64,000 bases of DNA, taken from positions 434,001 through 498,000 of the forward strand of contig NZ_BMJH01000003.1 of NCBI RefSeq assembly GCF_014643175.1. Direction: 5' to 3'. Made by a program: the position numbers and the translations under genes. A model generated the notes under the pieces. It ran no database searches. It was given only the letters and a program-made list of their open reading frames with translations, and was not told the origin of the DNA. Positions 16,882-24,310 of this stretch are shown piece by piece. Numbering within the stretch: the first letter of the stretch is position 1; each line of letters starts with the position of its first letter. The DNA comes from Hoyosella rhizosphaerae. GTDB lineage: Bacteria > Actinomycetota > Actinomycetes > Mycobacteriales > Mycobacteriaceae.

Positions 16882-17721
16882 ATGGCGCGCTCCGACGTCC
16901 TAGTCTCCGCCGACTGGGCCGAGCAGAACCTCAACCAACCAAACATCGTTCTGATTGAGGTCGATGAAGACACCTCCGCATACGACGGTGGACACATCGA
17001 AGGTGCAGTCAAGATCGACTGGAAGACCGACCTCCAAGACCCGGTCCGCCGCGACTTCGTCAACCAGGAGCAGTTCTCGGCACTCCTGTCCGAAAAGGGA
17101 ATCTCCAACGACGACACCGTCGTTCTCTACGGCGGAAACAACAACTGGTTTGCCGCATACGCATACTGGTACTTCAAGCTGTACGGCCACGAGGATGTCA
17201 AACTCCTCGACGGTGGGCGCAAGAAGTGGGAACTCGACGGTCGTCCCCTGGTTCAGGAAGTTCCGAAGCGCGAAGCAACCAACTACACCGCAAAGCCACA
17301 GGATGTCTCCATCCGCGCCTTCCGCGATGAAACGATTGCTGCTATCGGCGTGAAGAACCTCGTTGACGTACGTTCTCCAGACGAGTTCAGCGGCAAGATC
17401 CTCGCACCTGCGCACCTTCCGCAGGAGCAATCACAGCGCGCGGGCCACATCCCCACAGCGCTTAGCGTTCCCTGGAGCAAGGCAGCAAACGAAGACGGCA
17501 CCTTCAAGAGTGACGACGAATTGCGCCAGCTCTACAAGGAAGAGGGCCTCGACGAGGGCAAGGACATCATTGCCTACTGCCGCATTGGCGAGCGCTCAAG
17601 CCACACGTGGTTCGCACTTCGTGAACTGCTCGGCTACGAAAATGTGAAGAACTATGACGGCAGCTGGACCGAATACGGCTCACTGGTTGGCGTCCCGATC
17701 GAGCTAGGGGAAGCAAAGTAA
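16882..17721 (+). CDS. sseA: Thiosulfate/3-mercaptopyruvate sulfurtransferase (CysA2/SseA type)
   Basis: A 279-residue cytoplasmic protein with two rhodanese domains. The first is catalytically silent, with GGNNNWFAAYAYWYFKLYG where the Cys loop would be. The second carries Cys233 in AYCRIGERSSHTW, the CRIGERS loop of the mycobacterial CysA2/CysA3 sulfurtransferases. It moves sulfane sulfur from thiosulfate or mercaptopyruvate to acceptors. AAAGGA precedes the ATG. It is followed with no gap by the DUF1416 gene, the same pair (cysA2-sseC2) as in M. tuberculosis. Confidence 0.92.
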   Translation: MARSDVLVSADWAEQNLNQPNIVLIEVDEDTSAYDGGHIEGAVKIDWKTDLQDPVRRDFVNQEQFSALLSEKGISNDDTVVLYGGNNNWFAAYAYWYFKLYGHEDVKLLDGGRKKWELDGRPLVQEVPKREATNYTAKPQDVSIRAFRDETIAAIGVKNLVDVRSPDEFSGKILAPAHLPQEQSQRAGHIPTALSVPWSKAANEDGTFKSDDELRQLYKEEGLDEGKDIIAYCRIGERSSHTWFALRELLGYENVKNYDGSWTEYGSLVGVPIELGEAK

Positions 17722-18027
17722 ATGTGCGGAGCACCTGTTCAGGGCCAGAACCTACCAGCTGGCGTAGACGCTGAAAAAGAAACGGTAATCACCGGCAAAG
17801 TTGTTGGCGCATCAGGCGACGCCATCGGCGGCGCTTACGTGCGACTTCTTGACAGCACCGGCGAATTCACCGCTGAGGTTGTTGCTTCCGGTAGCGGCGA
17901 CTTCCGCTTCTTCGCAGCCCCCGGCGACTGGACTGTGCGCGCACTGTCCGCGTCGGGCAACGGCCAGAGCACAGTCAGCCCACAAGGCGCTGGCGTCCAC
18001 GAGGTAACCATCACCGTAGGTGCGTAA
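17722..18027 (+). CDS. sseC: DUF1416 protein (SseC-like)
   Basis: A 101-residue protein starting MCGAP, with a conserved Cys2, and a single beta-sandwich (carboxypeptidase-regulatory-like) fold. Motifs include VITGKVVGASGDAIGGAYVR and FFAAPGDWTVRALS. It is always found with a CysA-type sulfurtransferase in actinobacteria and is thought to be a sulfur-acceptor or partner protein; no reaction is known. Its ATG directly abuts the upstream stop codon. It is the last gene before a strong terminator. Confidence 0.88.
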   Translation: MCGAPVQGQNLPAGVDAEKETVITGKVVGASGDAIGGAYVRLLDSTGEFTAEVVASGSGDFRFFAAPGDWTVRALSASGNGQSTVSPQGAGVHEVTITVGA

Positions 18028-18046
18028 CTAGTAGCGCCTCATTCCG

Positions 18047-18093
18047 ATGCTGGCCCGAACCGCTTGTTAGCGGTTCGGGCCAGCATACTTTTT
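18047..18093 (+). terminator. Strong terminator of the sulfur operon
   Basis: A 17-bp perfect stem (18047-18063 with 18070-18086, ATGCTGGCCCGAACCGC and its complement) around TTGTTA, followed by ACTTTTTG. Confidence 0.93.
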
Positions 18094-18097
18094 GTCT

Positions 18098-18547
18098 CTA
18101 AACGAATACCTTCTCCGGCGCACTATTTACAGCCTGCGGTTGGCCTCCACTCAGCAGACTCCCGCTGCGACGAATCGCACCGTGGCGGCGCATGGTTACT
18201 GCGAACGTCACCATTGCTAGCACACCGCCCGCGATGAGCCCCTGGTAGAAGCTCGCTGCCGACCACGGAACTTCCGGGCCGACGGCGTTAATTCCAAAAT
18301 GGCCGAAAGCTGCAACTACGGCAATCCACACTGCAATCGATGTGAGCTCCAGCAGGCGATGTACCCCACCATTGCCTTGGGAGTACAGCCACGCGGTCCT
18401 AATGCCTGCGGCCACGAGTACTATTGCAATAAACCCACCTGCACGGCCTGTGCCCGCGATATTAAGGGCGGCAAGCCCAACGTAAAGCGCACCTAGCACG
18501 AGAGACAGCAACCACAATGGTGGCGCTGGTGTATATCGAGTGGGCAT
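18098..18547 (-). CDS. Four-helix membrane protein, unknown function
   Basis: A 149-residue protein with four hydrophobic segments (about 12-30, 36-52, 68-86, 100-120) and a basic tail (MRRHGAIRRSGS). I do not recognise the family. An AAGGAG ribosome site lies 8 bases before ATG 18547, and codon use matches its neighbours, so it is a real gene. It is convergent with the sulfur operon and separated from it by the terminator. Confidence 0.7.
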   Translation of the reverse strand: MPTRYTPAPPLWLLSLVLGALYVGLAALNIAGTGRAGGFIAIVLVAAGIRTAWLYSQGNGGVHRLLELTSIAVWIAVVAAFGHFGINAVGPEVPWSAASFYQGLIAGGVLAMVTFAVTMRRHGAIRRSGSLLSGGQPQAVNSAPEKVFV

Positions 18548-18719
18548 GTGATGACTCCTTATATTGCTCCATGTTCAGAGTAGATTCGGAGCTGTCACCA
18601 GCGCCAGGTTGCTCGCTGTTACAGTCAACACACATTCGTAACGCCGTGATGTAGAACATCCAGCGATTCGGAATAGGCTCCGAAACCCGCCCCGTGTGGT
18701 TGCCAATCTCCGCAACGGA

Positions 18720-18725
18720 TAGAAT
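18720..18725 (+). promoter_or_regulatory. -10 box of the nitrobindin operon (leaderless)
   Basis: TAGAAT ends 7 bases before GTG 18733, so transcription should start at that codon. Confidence 0.6.
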
Positions 18726-18732
18726 CAGCGAC

Positions 18733-18837
18733 GTGGTGATTTTCTTCGAACTCCTCCTAGTCCTGTCGAGCTTGCTCATTACTTGGTTCGCTGTGTACGT
18801 GGTGTATCGCCTCGTCACAGAAGATCACAAGCAGTGA
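18733..18837 (+). CDS. 34-residue single-span membrane peptide, leaderless
   Basis: The ORF GTG GTG ATT TTC TTC encodes [19 protein letters not shown] in its first part, then [15 protein letters not shown]. This is one hydrophobic helix with a basic and polar C-terminal end. The -10 box TAGAAT lies exactly 7 bases upstream of the first GTG, and the stop overlaps the nitrobindin start (GTGA), so the two are translationally coupled. I know no family for it. It could be a true micro-protein or only a coupling ORF. Confidence 0.6.
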   Translation: MVIFFELLLVLSSLLITWFAVYVVYRLVTEDHKQ

Positions 18838-19514
18838 GTAGCGATACTCCAAAATTTGGCGCGCCTGATTCCGAACCGGATACAGGCTCAACTGCCATAA
18901 GTGGTAACGCCGCTGTGGAAGCTGCGGCGCGGCGCGCGCAAGAAACTGCGGTACGCAATGTCCCGCAGTTAGAAGGCATACCTCTGCCAGCCGATACCGC
19001 AAATCTCCGCGAGGGCGAAAACCTCAACGATGCTCTTCTCGCGTTGATCCCACTCGTTGGGGTGTGGCGTGGAGTCGGCGAGGGAAACCATCCAGTGACC
19101 GGTGATTATCACTTCGGTCAGGAAGTTATTGTGACTCACAATGGCGGCGAGTACTTAGCTTGGAACTCGCGCACGTGGGTTATTGATGACGAAGCTTCCT
19201 ACGTTCGCCCAGACTTGCGCGAATCAGGTTTCTGGCGGGTCGCTGATGATGACGGCGAAGAAGTCATTGAGTTGCTGCTCACCCACTCTTCGGGCCTAGT
19301 CGAGTTGTATTACGGTGCCGCACTGACGCAGTCGTCCTGGGAACTTGCTACCGACGTCGTTATTCGCAGTCAGTCGGCAGACGTTGTAGGAGGCGCGAAG
19401 CGCCTGTACGGCATCGTCGACGGCGGCGATCTCGCCTACGTTGAGGAACGCATAACACCGGACGGCGAGTTGGTGCCGCGGTTGTCAGCGCGACTCAAGC
19501 GCTATATTGGCTAA
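18834..19514 (+). CDS. Nitrobindin-family heme protein (peroxynitrite isomerase type)
   Basis: A 226-residue protein. A polar N-terminal extension of about 55 residues precedes a ten-stranded lipocalin-like barrel opened by GVWRGVGEG, the GxWxGxG signature of the THAP4/nitrobindin family. The M. tuberculosis homologue at this position binds heme and scavenges peroxynitrite and NO. Start GTG 18834 overlaps the stop of the 34-residue ORF. An Arg- and Lys-rich C-terminus ([11 protein letters not shown]) is typical. Confidence 0.87.
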   Translation: MSSDTPKFGAPDSEPDTGSTAISGNAAVEAAARRAQETAVRNVPQLEGIPLPADTANLREGENLNDALLALIPLVGVWRGVGEGNHPVTGDYHFGQEVIVTHNGGEYLAWNSRTWVIDDEASYVRPDLRESGFWRVADDDGEEVIELLLTHSSGLVELYYGAALTQSSWELATDVVIRSQSADVVGGAKRLYGIVDGGDLAYVEERITPDGELVPRLSARLKRYIG

Positions 19515-20258
19515 CTATCCTCGGCCTATGTAGGGCATGTTCGTGGCTGTCAGAGTCATGAACTGAATGTTGGCTTCGAGAGGCAACTGCGCCATCGTAA
19601 GCACCGCCTCTGCCGCATGTTTGGCGTCAAAGGTTGGTTCAAGTTTGACAGTTCCATCAGCTTGTCTGGCCCCAGCAGCAAAGCCATCCGTCATCTCCGT
19701 GGCAGCGTTTCCGATATCTATTTGGCCGCAGGCGATGTCAAACGGACGACCATCGAGCGATATCGCTTTAGTCAGACCAGTGATGGCATGTTTGGTAGTC
19801 GCATAAGCGACAGTGCCTGGACGTGGAACATGAGCAGAAATCGACCCATTGTTGATAATCCGCCCACCGATGGGGACTTGAGTTTTCATATGACGCACCG
19901 CTTCGGCTGCGCATAGGAAATACCCGTTGAGATTGACGTTTACTGTGGCAAGCCAGTCTTCGACAGTGATCTCATCAATGGCACCAACAGGACCGAAGGT
20001 TCCAGCGTTGTTGACGAGAAGGTCGATCCTCCCCCACCGGGCCCGAACTGTTTCAAATAAGGTGCGCACGGATTGCGGGTCGGTGACATCCGTCGGAATG
20101 CTGATTGCGTGTTCTGCCCCGTCAGCGGTGGCATCGAGCGTGGACTGGTTGCGACCCGCGAGCGCAACACGATAGTTCGAGGACAGCAAAACTCGGGAGA
20201 TAGCTCGGCCCAGGCCGGAGCCTGCACCCGTAACAATGGCTACCGGCTGTGGGTTCAC
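19515..20258 (-). CDS. Short-chain dehydrogenase/reductase
   Basis: A 247-residue classical SDR with TGAGSGLG (cofactor), NNAG, catalytic serine in NNGSISA, and YATTK (YxxxK). GTG 20258 is chosen because GAGGAG lies five bases upstream; the longer form from ATG 20285 would overlap the divergent gene. The neighbour is a hydroxypyruvate-isomerase-like protein, suggesting a small carbohydrate or hydroxy-acid pathway (inferred). The substrate is unknown. Confidence 0.85.
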   Translation of the reverse strand: MNPQPVAIVTGAGSGLGRAISRVLLSSNYRVALAGRNQSTLDATADGAEHAISIPTDVTDPQSVRTLFETVRARWGRIDLLVNNAGTFGPVGAIDEITVEDWLATVNVNLNGYFLCAAEAVRHMKTQVPIGGRIINNGSISAHVPRPGTVAYATTKHAITGLTKAISLDGRPFDIACGQIDIGNAATEMTDGFAAGARQADGTVKLEPTFDAKHAAEAVLTMAQLPLEANIQFMTLTATNMPYIGRG

Positions 20259-20283
20259 CTGTGCTCCTCTACGATCAGTGGTC

Positions 20284-21081
20284 ATGCGTGCGCCTTTGAC
20301 AGTCAACTGTTCCATTCTGCTCACACACCTCCCACTGCTCAAGCGACCCCAGGCCGCGCGAGAGTCGGGCTTCGGTGCTGTTGAGTTTTGGTGGCCGTTT
20401 TCTGCGGCGGTGCCCTCGGACCGAGAAGTCAACACATTCATCCGAAGTGTGCGGGATGCAGGTGTGCGTTTATCTTCACTGAACTTCGCTGCAGGCGATT
20501 TAGCCGCGGGTGAGCGCGGCTTATTGTCTAACCCGTCGAGGTCTACCGAGTTTCGCGACAACATCGATGTGACACTCGGCATCGGCGAGCAACTTGGCGC
20601 AAGGGTATTTAACGCGCTGTACGGCAACCGCCGGAGCGATGTACAGGAATCAGCCCAGGATGAATTGGCGTTAGAAAATCTTGCTCTTGCTGGTGAGCGT
20701 GCGGCACGGTTCGGCGCGACCGTAGTTGTGGAACCGGTGAGCGGAATTGCAAGCTACCCATTAAAGCGTGCGCATGATGCAGTCGATGTCATTGGGCGAG
20801 TGCAGCGGCGCTACGGCGTGAAGTTGGGTCTGCTTGCGGACTTTTACCACCTCGCGGTTAGTGGCGATTCAGTACCTCAGGTGGTAGAAGACTATTCCCA
20901 CTTGATTGCGCATGTGCAGGTCGCTGACGCGCCGGGGCGTGGGATGCCTGGCTCTGGCACACTACCGCTGGCCACGTGGGTCGAGGCGCTCGTCGAACGA
21001 GGCTACAAAGGGATGGTTTCGCTTGAGTACATGCCATGCGACGACAATCCGTTCGCTTGGCTAACACCAACACTCCACTAA
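20284..21081 (+). CDS. hyi: Hydroxypyruvate isomerase-like TIM-barrel protein
   Basis: A 265-residue xylose-isomerase-like TIM barrel. Motifs TVNCSILLTHLPLL, GFGAVEFWWPF, VVVEPVSG, LLADFYHL and HVQVADAPGRGMPGSG place it in the Hyi (hydroxypyruvate isomerase) group, which interconverts hydroxypyruvate and tartronate semialdehyde. The metal ligands Glu and Asp/His are visible in these motifs. Start ATG 20284 has TACGAT eight bases upstream (leaderless pattern). No gcl or glxR gene is nearby, so the pathway is uncertain. Confidence 0.82.
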   Translation: MRAPLTVNCSILLTHLPLLKRPQAARESGFGAVEFWWPFSAAVPSDREVNTFIRSVRDAGVRLSSLNFAAGDLAAGERGLLSNPSRSTEFRDNIDVTLGIGEQLGARVFNALYGNRRSDVQESAQDELALENLALAGERAARFGATVVVEPVSGIASYPLKRAHDAVDVIGRVQRRYGVKLGLLADFYHLAVSGDSVPQVVEDYSHLIAHVQVADAPGRGMPGSGTLPLATWVEALVERGYKGMVSLEYMPCDDNPFAWLTPTLH

Positions 21082-21132
21082 CGCCGACACCGCGCGAACC
21101 GACCGATCGGCGACGCCACTACAATTAGTGTG

Positions 21133-21189
21133 ATGAAGCCGTTTGCCGCGGAACAATTTGCTGCTACCTACAGTGTCGGTAACCGATGA
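21133..21189 (+). CDS. 18-codon leaderless ORF overlapping the ychJ start
   Basis: A TACAAT -10 box (21120-21125) lies 7 bases before ATG 21133. The ORF begins MKPFAAEQFAATYS and ends in a TGA that overlaps the ychJ ATG (ATGA). It probably serves to load ribosomes onto ychJ, which has no clear ribosome site. A functional peptide is possible but unsupported. Confidence 0.45.
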   Translation: MKPFAAEQFAATYSVGNR

Positions 21190-21581
21190 GTGCTGCCACG
21201 CAGGATTTCTGCCCTTGCACATCGGGGGCATTGTTTAATGAGTGCTGCGGCCCGTTGTTACGTGGTGACGCCAAAGCGCCGTCCGCGGTTGCGTTGATGC
21301 GGTCAAGGTTCACCGCGTTCTTCCTCGACGACGTCCCGTATCTCGAACGAACCTGGCATCCTACGACGCGGCCGCCCGCACTTGGGTTAGACCCGAACCA
21401 GCAATGGACTCACCTCGAGATCCTCGGAACTCATAAGGGCGGCCCCTTGGACTCGGACGGGTCGGTCGAATTTCGTGCGCACTACCGTTACGGGAAGCAA
21501 CGGGGCTCGTTGCATGAGAACAGCCGATTCGTGAAGGAGCACGGCCGGTGGCTCTACGTAGACGGAGTGATCGGCGACTAA
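21186..21581 (+). CDS. ychJ: YchJ family SEC-C motif protein (UPF0225)
   Basis: A 131-residue protein. The N-terminal SEC-C zinc motif is CPCTSGALFNECCGPLL (cysteines 9, 11, 20, 21). It is followed by the YchJ middle domain ALMRSRFTAF and the tail VEFRAHYR, HENSRFVKEHGRWLYVDG. Family members have an NTF2-like fold and no proven function. The start codon overlaps the stop of an 18-codon leaderless ORF. Confidence 0.9.
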   Translation: MSAATQDFCPCTSGALFNECCGPLLRGDAKAPSAVALMRSRFTAFFLDDVPYLERTWHPTTRPPALGLDPNQQWTHLEILGTHKGGPLDSDGSVEFRAHYRYGKQRGSLHENSRFVKEHGRWLYVDGVIGD

Positions 21582-21869
21582 TTACTTCCCATAGCTTTCG
21601 CGTGGATGCTGCGGTCCTTCGTCCAGCATTTCTTGCACACGCGGGTTAGTTGTTGAGCCTGGATACTTTTTCGCAAATGCACTTCCTGCCACTGATCCAC
21701 CTGTTCCCGGTACCACTACGGTTTCGGGAATTGCAGATCCTGGGGTATCTGCTGCAGGGGTGTCAGTCTCGGGGGTCCCCTCTTCAACGACGGTGGTTTC
21801 CACGCTCGCGTTTTCAGCACTATCGTTGTCGAGTTGGCTTACGTTGTCGGACATCTTATTGTCAGGCAT
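21582..21869 (-). CDS. Small acidic protein, unknown function
   Basis: A 95-residue protein rich in Glu, Thr, Asp and Pro, with no membrane segment; probably disordered. The C-terminal 35 residues (AGSAFAKKYPGSTTNPRV onward) are less biased and may be the conserved part. An AGAGGA ribosome site lies about 7 bases before ATG 21869. It is tail-to-tail with ychJ. No family recognised. Confidence 0.55.
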   Translation of the reverse strand: MPDNKMSDNVSQLDNDSAENASVETTVVEEGTPETDTPAADTPGSAIPETVVVPGTGGSVAGSAFAKKYPGSTTNPRVQEMLDEGPQHPRESYGK

Positions 21870-21937
21870 ACAATCCTCTGCTTAGAACATATTTCTTTGG
21901 GTGTTCATCGAAAGGGTGCCCGCTTCGGGGTCCACCT

Positions 21938-21980
21938 AAACATTGTCGGCGCTTCATGTGGGGCGACGCGAGCAATGTTT
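21938..21980. repeat. Inverted repeat upstream of the TetR gene
   Basis: AAACATTG (21938-21945) and CAATGTTT (21973-21980) are perfect complements 27 bases apart. It lies 49 bases before the TetR start codon and may be an operator pair or a hairpin. Confidence 0.35.
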
Positions 21981-22028
21981 TCGGGTCATCATCGCTGTAT
22001 TCGCTGCACATGAGTGGTACACAAGGGT

Positions 22029-22643
22029 GTGGCCCCCAAACAAGCAAAGTCGAAGCCGTCCTACGCGGAGCAAGCAAAATCGTTGCTAGTTGACGTCATT
22101 CTCGATTCTGCCGACTCGATGATCCGAAAAATTGGGTGGTCACAAACGAGGATGGAAGCGATCGCCAAGGCGTCGGGCGTGAGCAAGCCGACGTTGTATC
22201 GGGCTTTCGGCACTCGGGAGCAGTTGGCGAGTGCGTATCTTGATCGTGAAACCGACAGGCTTGCCGATACTGTTCGAGAAAGCCTCAGCAGAACGTCGTC
22301 TTTAGACTCAGTGGCAACAACCCGCGTCATGCTTGTTACGGCGTTGGATTCATTGCGGGATAACCCGTTGGTTGCGGCAGTGCTCGCTGATGACGACAGT
22401 TCGGCAGGTTTGCTTCCGCTGCTAACGGTGCACGGTGACAGGCTGCTAGAACGAGCCACCGATAGGATCATCCCGCTGGTTGAGGAGTGGTTCCCCGATG
22501 TTGATGCGGTGTTGCGGCGTCGGTTCGTCGATTCCGTGATCCGGTTGCTACTCAGTCACAGCATCCTGCCCGGCGCTTCGCCGGACGAAACCGTCGACAC
22601 TGTGATGACCATGATCGAACCGTTTATCGAGAAGCACTTCTAA
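22029..22643 (+). CDS. TetR family transcriptional regulator
   Basis: A 204-residue regulator. The N-terminal helix-turn-helix is RMEAIAKASGVSKPTLYRAF, followed by an all-helical ligand domain. The ligand is unknown. It is convergent with cydC, with which it shares four bases at the 3' ends. A role in controlling the cyd operon or the neighbouring SDR/hyi genes is possible but not shown. GTG 22029 is preferred to GTG 22014 because of the AAGGG before it; the choice is weak. Confidence 0.82.
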   Translation: MAPKQAKSKPSYAEQAKSLLVDVILDSADSMIRKIGWSQTRMEAIAKASGVSKPTLYRAFGTREQLASAYLDRETDRLADTVRESLSRTSSLDSVATTRVMLVTALDSLRDNPLVAAVLADDDSSAGLLPLLTVHGDRLLERATDRIIPLVEEWFPDVDAVLRRRFVDSVIRLLLSHSILPGASPDETVDTVMTMIEPFIEKHF

Positions 22644-24310
22644 CCTAATATTCGTAGTTGCTGATCCACGTCCACTGAGTGTTGGTGATGCGTAGCTACG
22701 ATCACGGTCCGGTGCGGCGCAATCAACGAACTTTCGCGGTCGAGCAGTTTGTCGAGCAACTCTTCGCTGTCGTCCGCATCAAGGTGCTCGGTCGGTTCGT
22801 CGAGGAGAAGCACCGAGGCTGGTGAGAGAATGGCGCGTGCGAGCAGGAGTCGCCTACGTTGGCCGCCGGATAGTGCCTCATCACCACCGACCAGGACGGT
22901 TTCTAGCCCATCGTCGAGACCGGCGACCCACTCGGCGAGCCCCACCCCGTTGAGTGCCTCCAGCATCTGAGCGTCTGTGGCCGCGTTGTTAGCGACTCTG
23001 AGGTTTTCTCGAATGGTCGTAGCGAAAATATGTGCGTCTTCGGCAAAGAACGTCACAATGTTTCGCAGGGCCTGTGGGCGCCAATCATGCAGGGGCACAT
23101 TCCCGCACATCACGGTTCCGCCGAGCGGTCTCGCCAATCCAGCTATCGTCATCAACAATGTGGTCTTGCCGCTGCCGCTAGGTCCGGTAATGACGACTCG
23201 CGAGCCTGCTGGCCATGTTGCATCGAGCGGTGCGGCTAGCGGTGAGCCCCACCCCCACATGAGCGAAGTCGTCACGATTTCGTGGCCATCGCCCGTGCGG
23301 TCGCCTTGCTGTGGTGGTTCGCTATCGGCCCGGTCGATCAACTCCATCACGCGCGCTGCCGCACTCTTGGCGCGAACGGTGTGTGTGGCCGCGTCAGGCA
23401 ACGTGGATACTGCCTCAAACGCCGCCAGGGGCAAGAGCACGAGTATGCCAAGGGACGTCAACGCGATGTCACCTGATGCATACAGTTGCACGCCGATAAT
23501 GATCGACCCGATAACACTGGCCCCGACAGCCAGCGGAGTTACTGCCGTCGCCGTTGCTGATCCGATTGCGGCCCGATCTGATGCTGCGTTGCTGCTTCGC
23601 ACTGCGTGATCAGCTCGATCGAGGGACTGTTCTAGTTGACCAGAAACACGCAGTTCTGCGGCGTGATCAAGCACCATGAGCACTGCGTCGCGGTGGTCAG
23701 CTCGGTGCGCATCGGCTTCTTCTTCACGAATTCGCGTGGCCCACGCCGCGCATACGGGGGCGAAGACACCCGCGACTATGAGTGCTATAGCGAGAACAAT
23801 TGCGGCTGCGGGCGCAATGAGCCACAGAACAAATGTTGCCGTTGCGCTGAGAATGACTGCTACCGCTACAGGTATGACGGCGCGGACCACGGTGTCGGCG
23901 ATGGTATCAATGTCTTCACCTGTGCGGGCCAGCATTCGGCCCCGGCTGACACCTAGCGCCACGCGTGGGTCGCCGCCAGCTAGGCGCTGGTACAGCGTTG
24001 TGCGCGCGGCAACGGTTCCGCGTAATGCCACATCGTGTGTGGCGAGGCGGTCGAGGTAGCGGAAAACCCCTCTGGAGATACCCAGTGCGCGCACGGCAAC
24101 TACAGCCACGGTGAGATCGAGCACCGGCGGCATTTCGAATGCGCGCAGCACAAGCCATGCCGACACCCCCGCGAGTGTCAGCGCGGAAACGAGAGTGATC
24201 GTGGCCGCCACCACCGCAAGTGATGTGCGACGCGGTGACACTTCAAGCAACGCCAATCCGCGCCGTAGGTCTCGCCATGTGCCGCGCCGCGGACGTTCTA
24301 CTGTGGTCAT
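22640..24310 (-). CDS. cydC: Heterodimeric ABC exporter subunit CydC
   Basis: A 556-residue half-transporter. The N-terminal six-helix ABC type I membrane domain (about 20-315) is followed by an ATPase (about 340-556) with Walker A GPSGSGKTT, signature LSGGQRRRLLLARA and Walker B VLLLDEPTEHLDADD. CydDC exports cysteine and glutathione-type thiols or heme-related compounds and is needed for cytochrome bd assembly. ATG 24310 overlaps the cydD stop (ATGA). It is last in cydABDC. Confidence 0.93.
   Translation of the reverse strand: MTTVERPRRGTWRDLRRGLALLEVSPRRTSLAVVAATITLVSALTLAGVSAWLVLRAFEMPPVLDLTVAVVAVRALGISRGVFRYLDRLATHDVALRGTVAARTTLYQRLAGGDPRVALGVSRGRMLARTGEDIDTIADTVVRAVIPVAVAVILSATATFVLWLIAPAAAIVLAIALIVAGVFAPVCAAWATRIREEEADAHRADHRDAVLMVLDHAAELRVSGQLEQSLDRADHAVRSSNAASDRAAIGSATATAVTPLAVGASVIGSIIIGVQLYASGDIALTSLGILVLLPLAAFEAVSTLPDAATHTVRAKSAAARVMELIDRADSEPPQQGDRTGDGHEIVTTSLMWGWGSPLAAPLDATWPAGSRVVITGPSGSGKTTLLMTIAGLARPLGGTVMCGNVPLHDWRPQALRNIVTFFAEDAHIFATTIRENLRVANNAATDAQMLEALNGVGLAEWVAGLDDGLETVLVGGDEALSGGQRRRLLLARAILSPASVLLLDEPTEHLDADDSEELLDKLLDRESSLIAPHRTVIVATHHQHSVDVDQQLRILG

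Noticed and set aside
19515-20285. Start codons of the SDR and hyi genes overlapping in one CATG
   Set aside because: A GAGGAG site places the SDR start at GTG 20258, so the two genes are separated by 25 bases.
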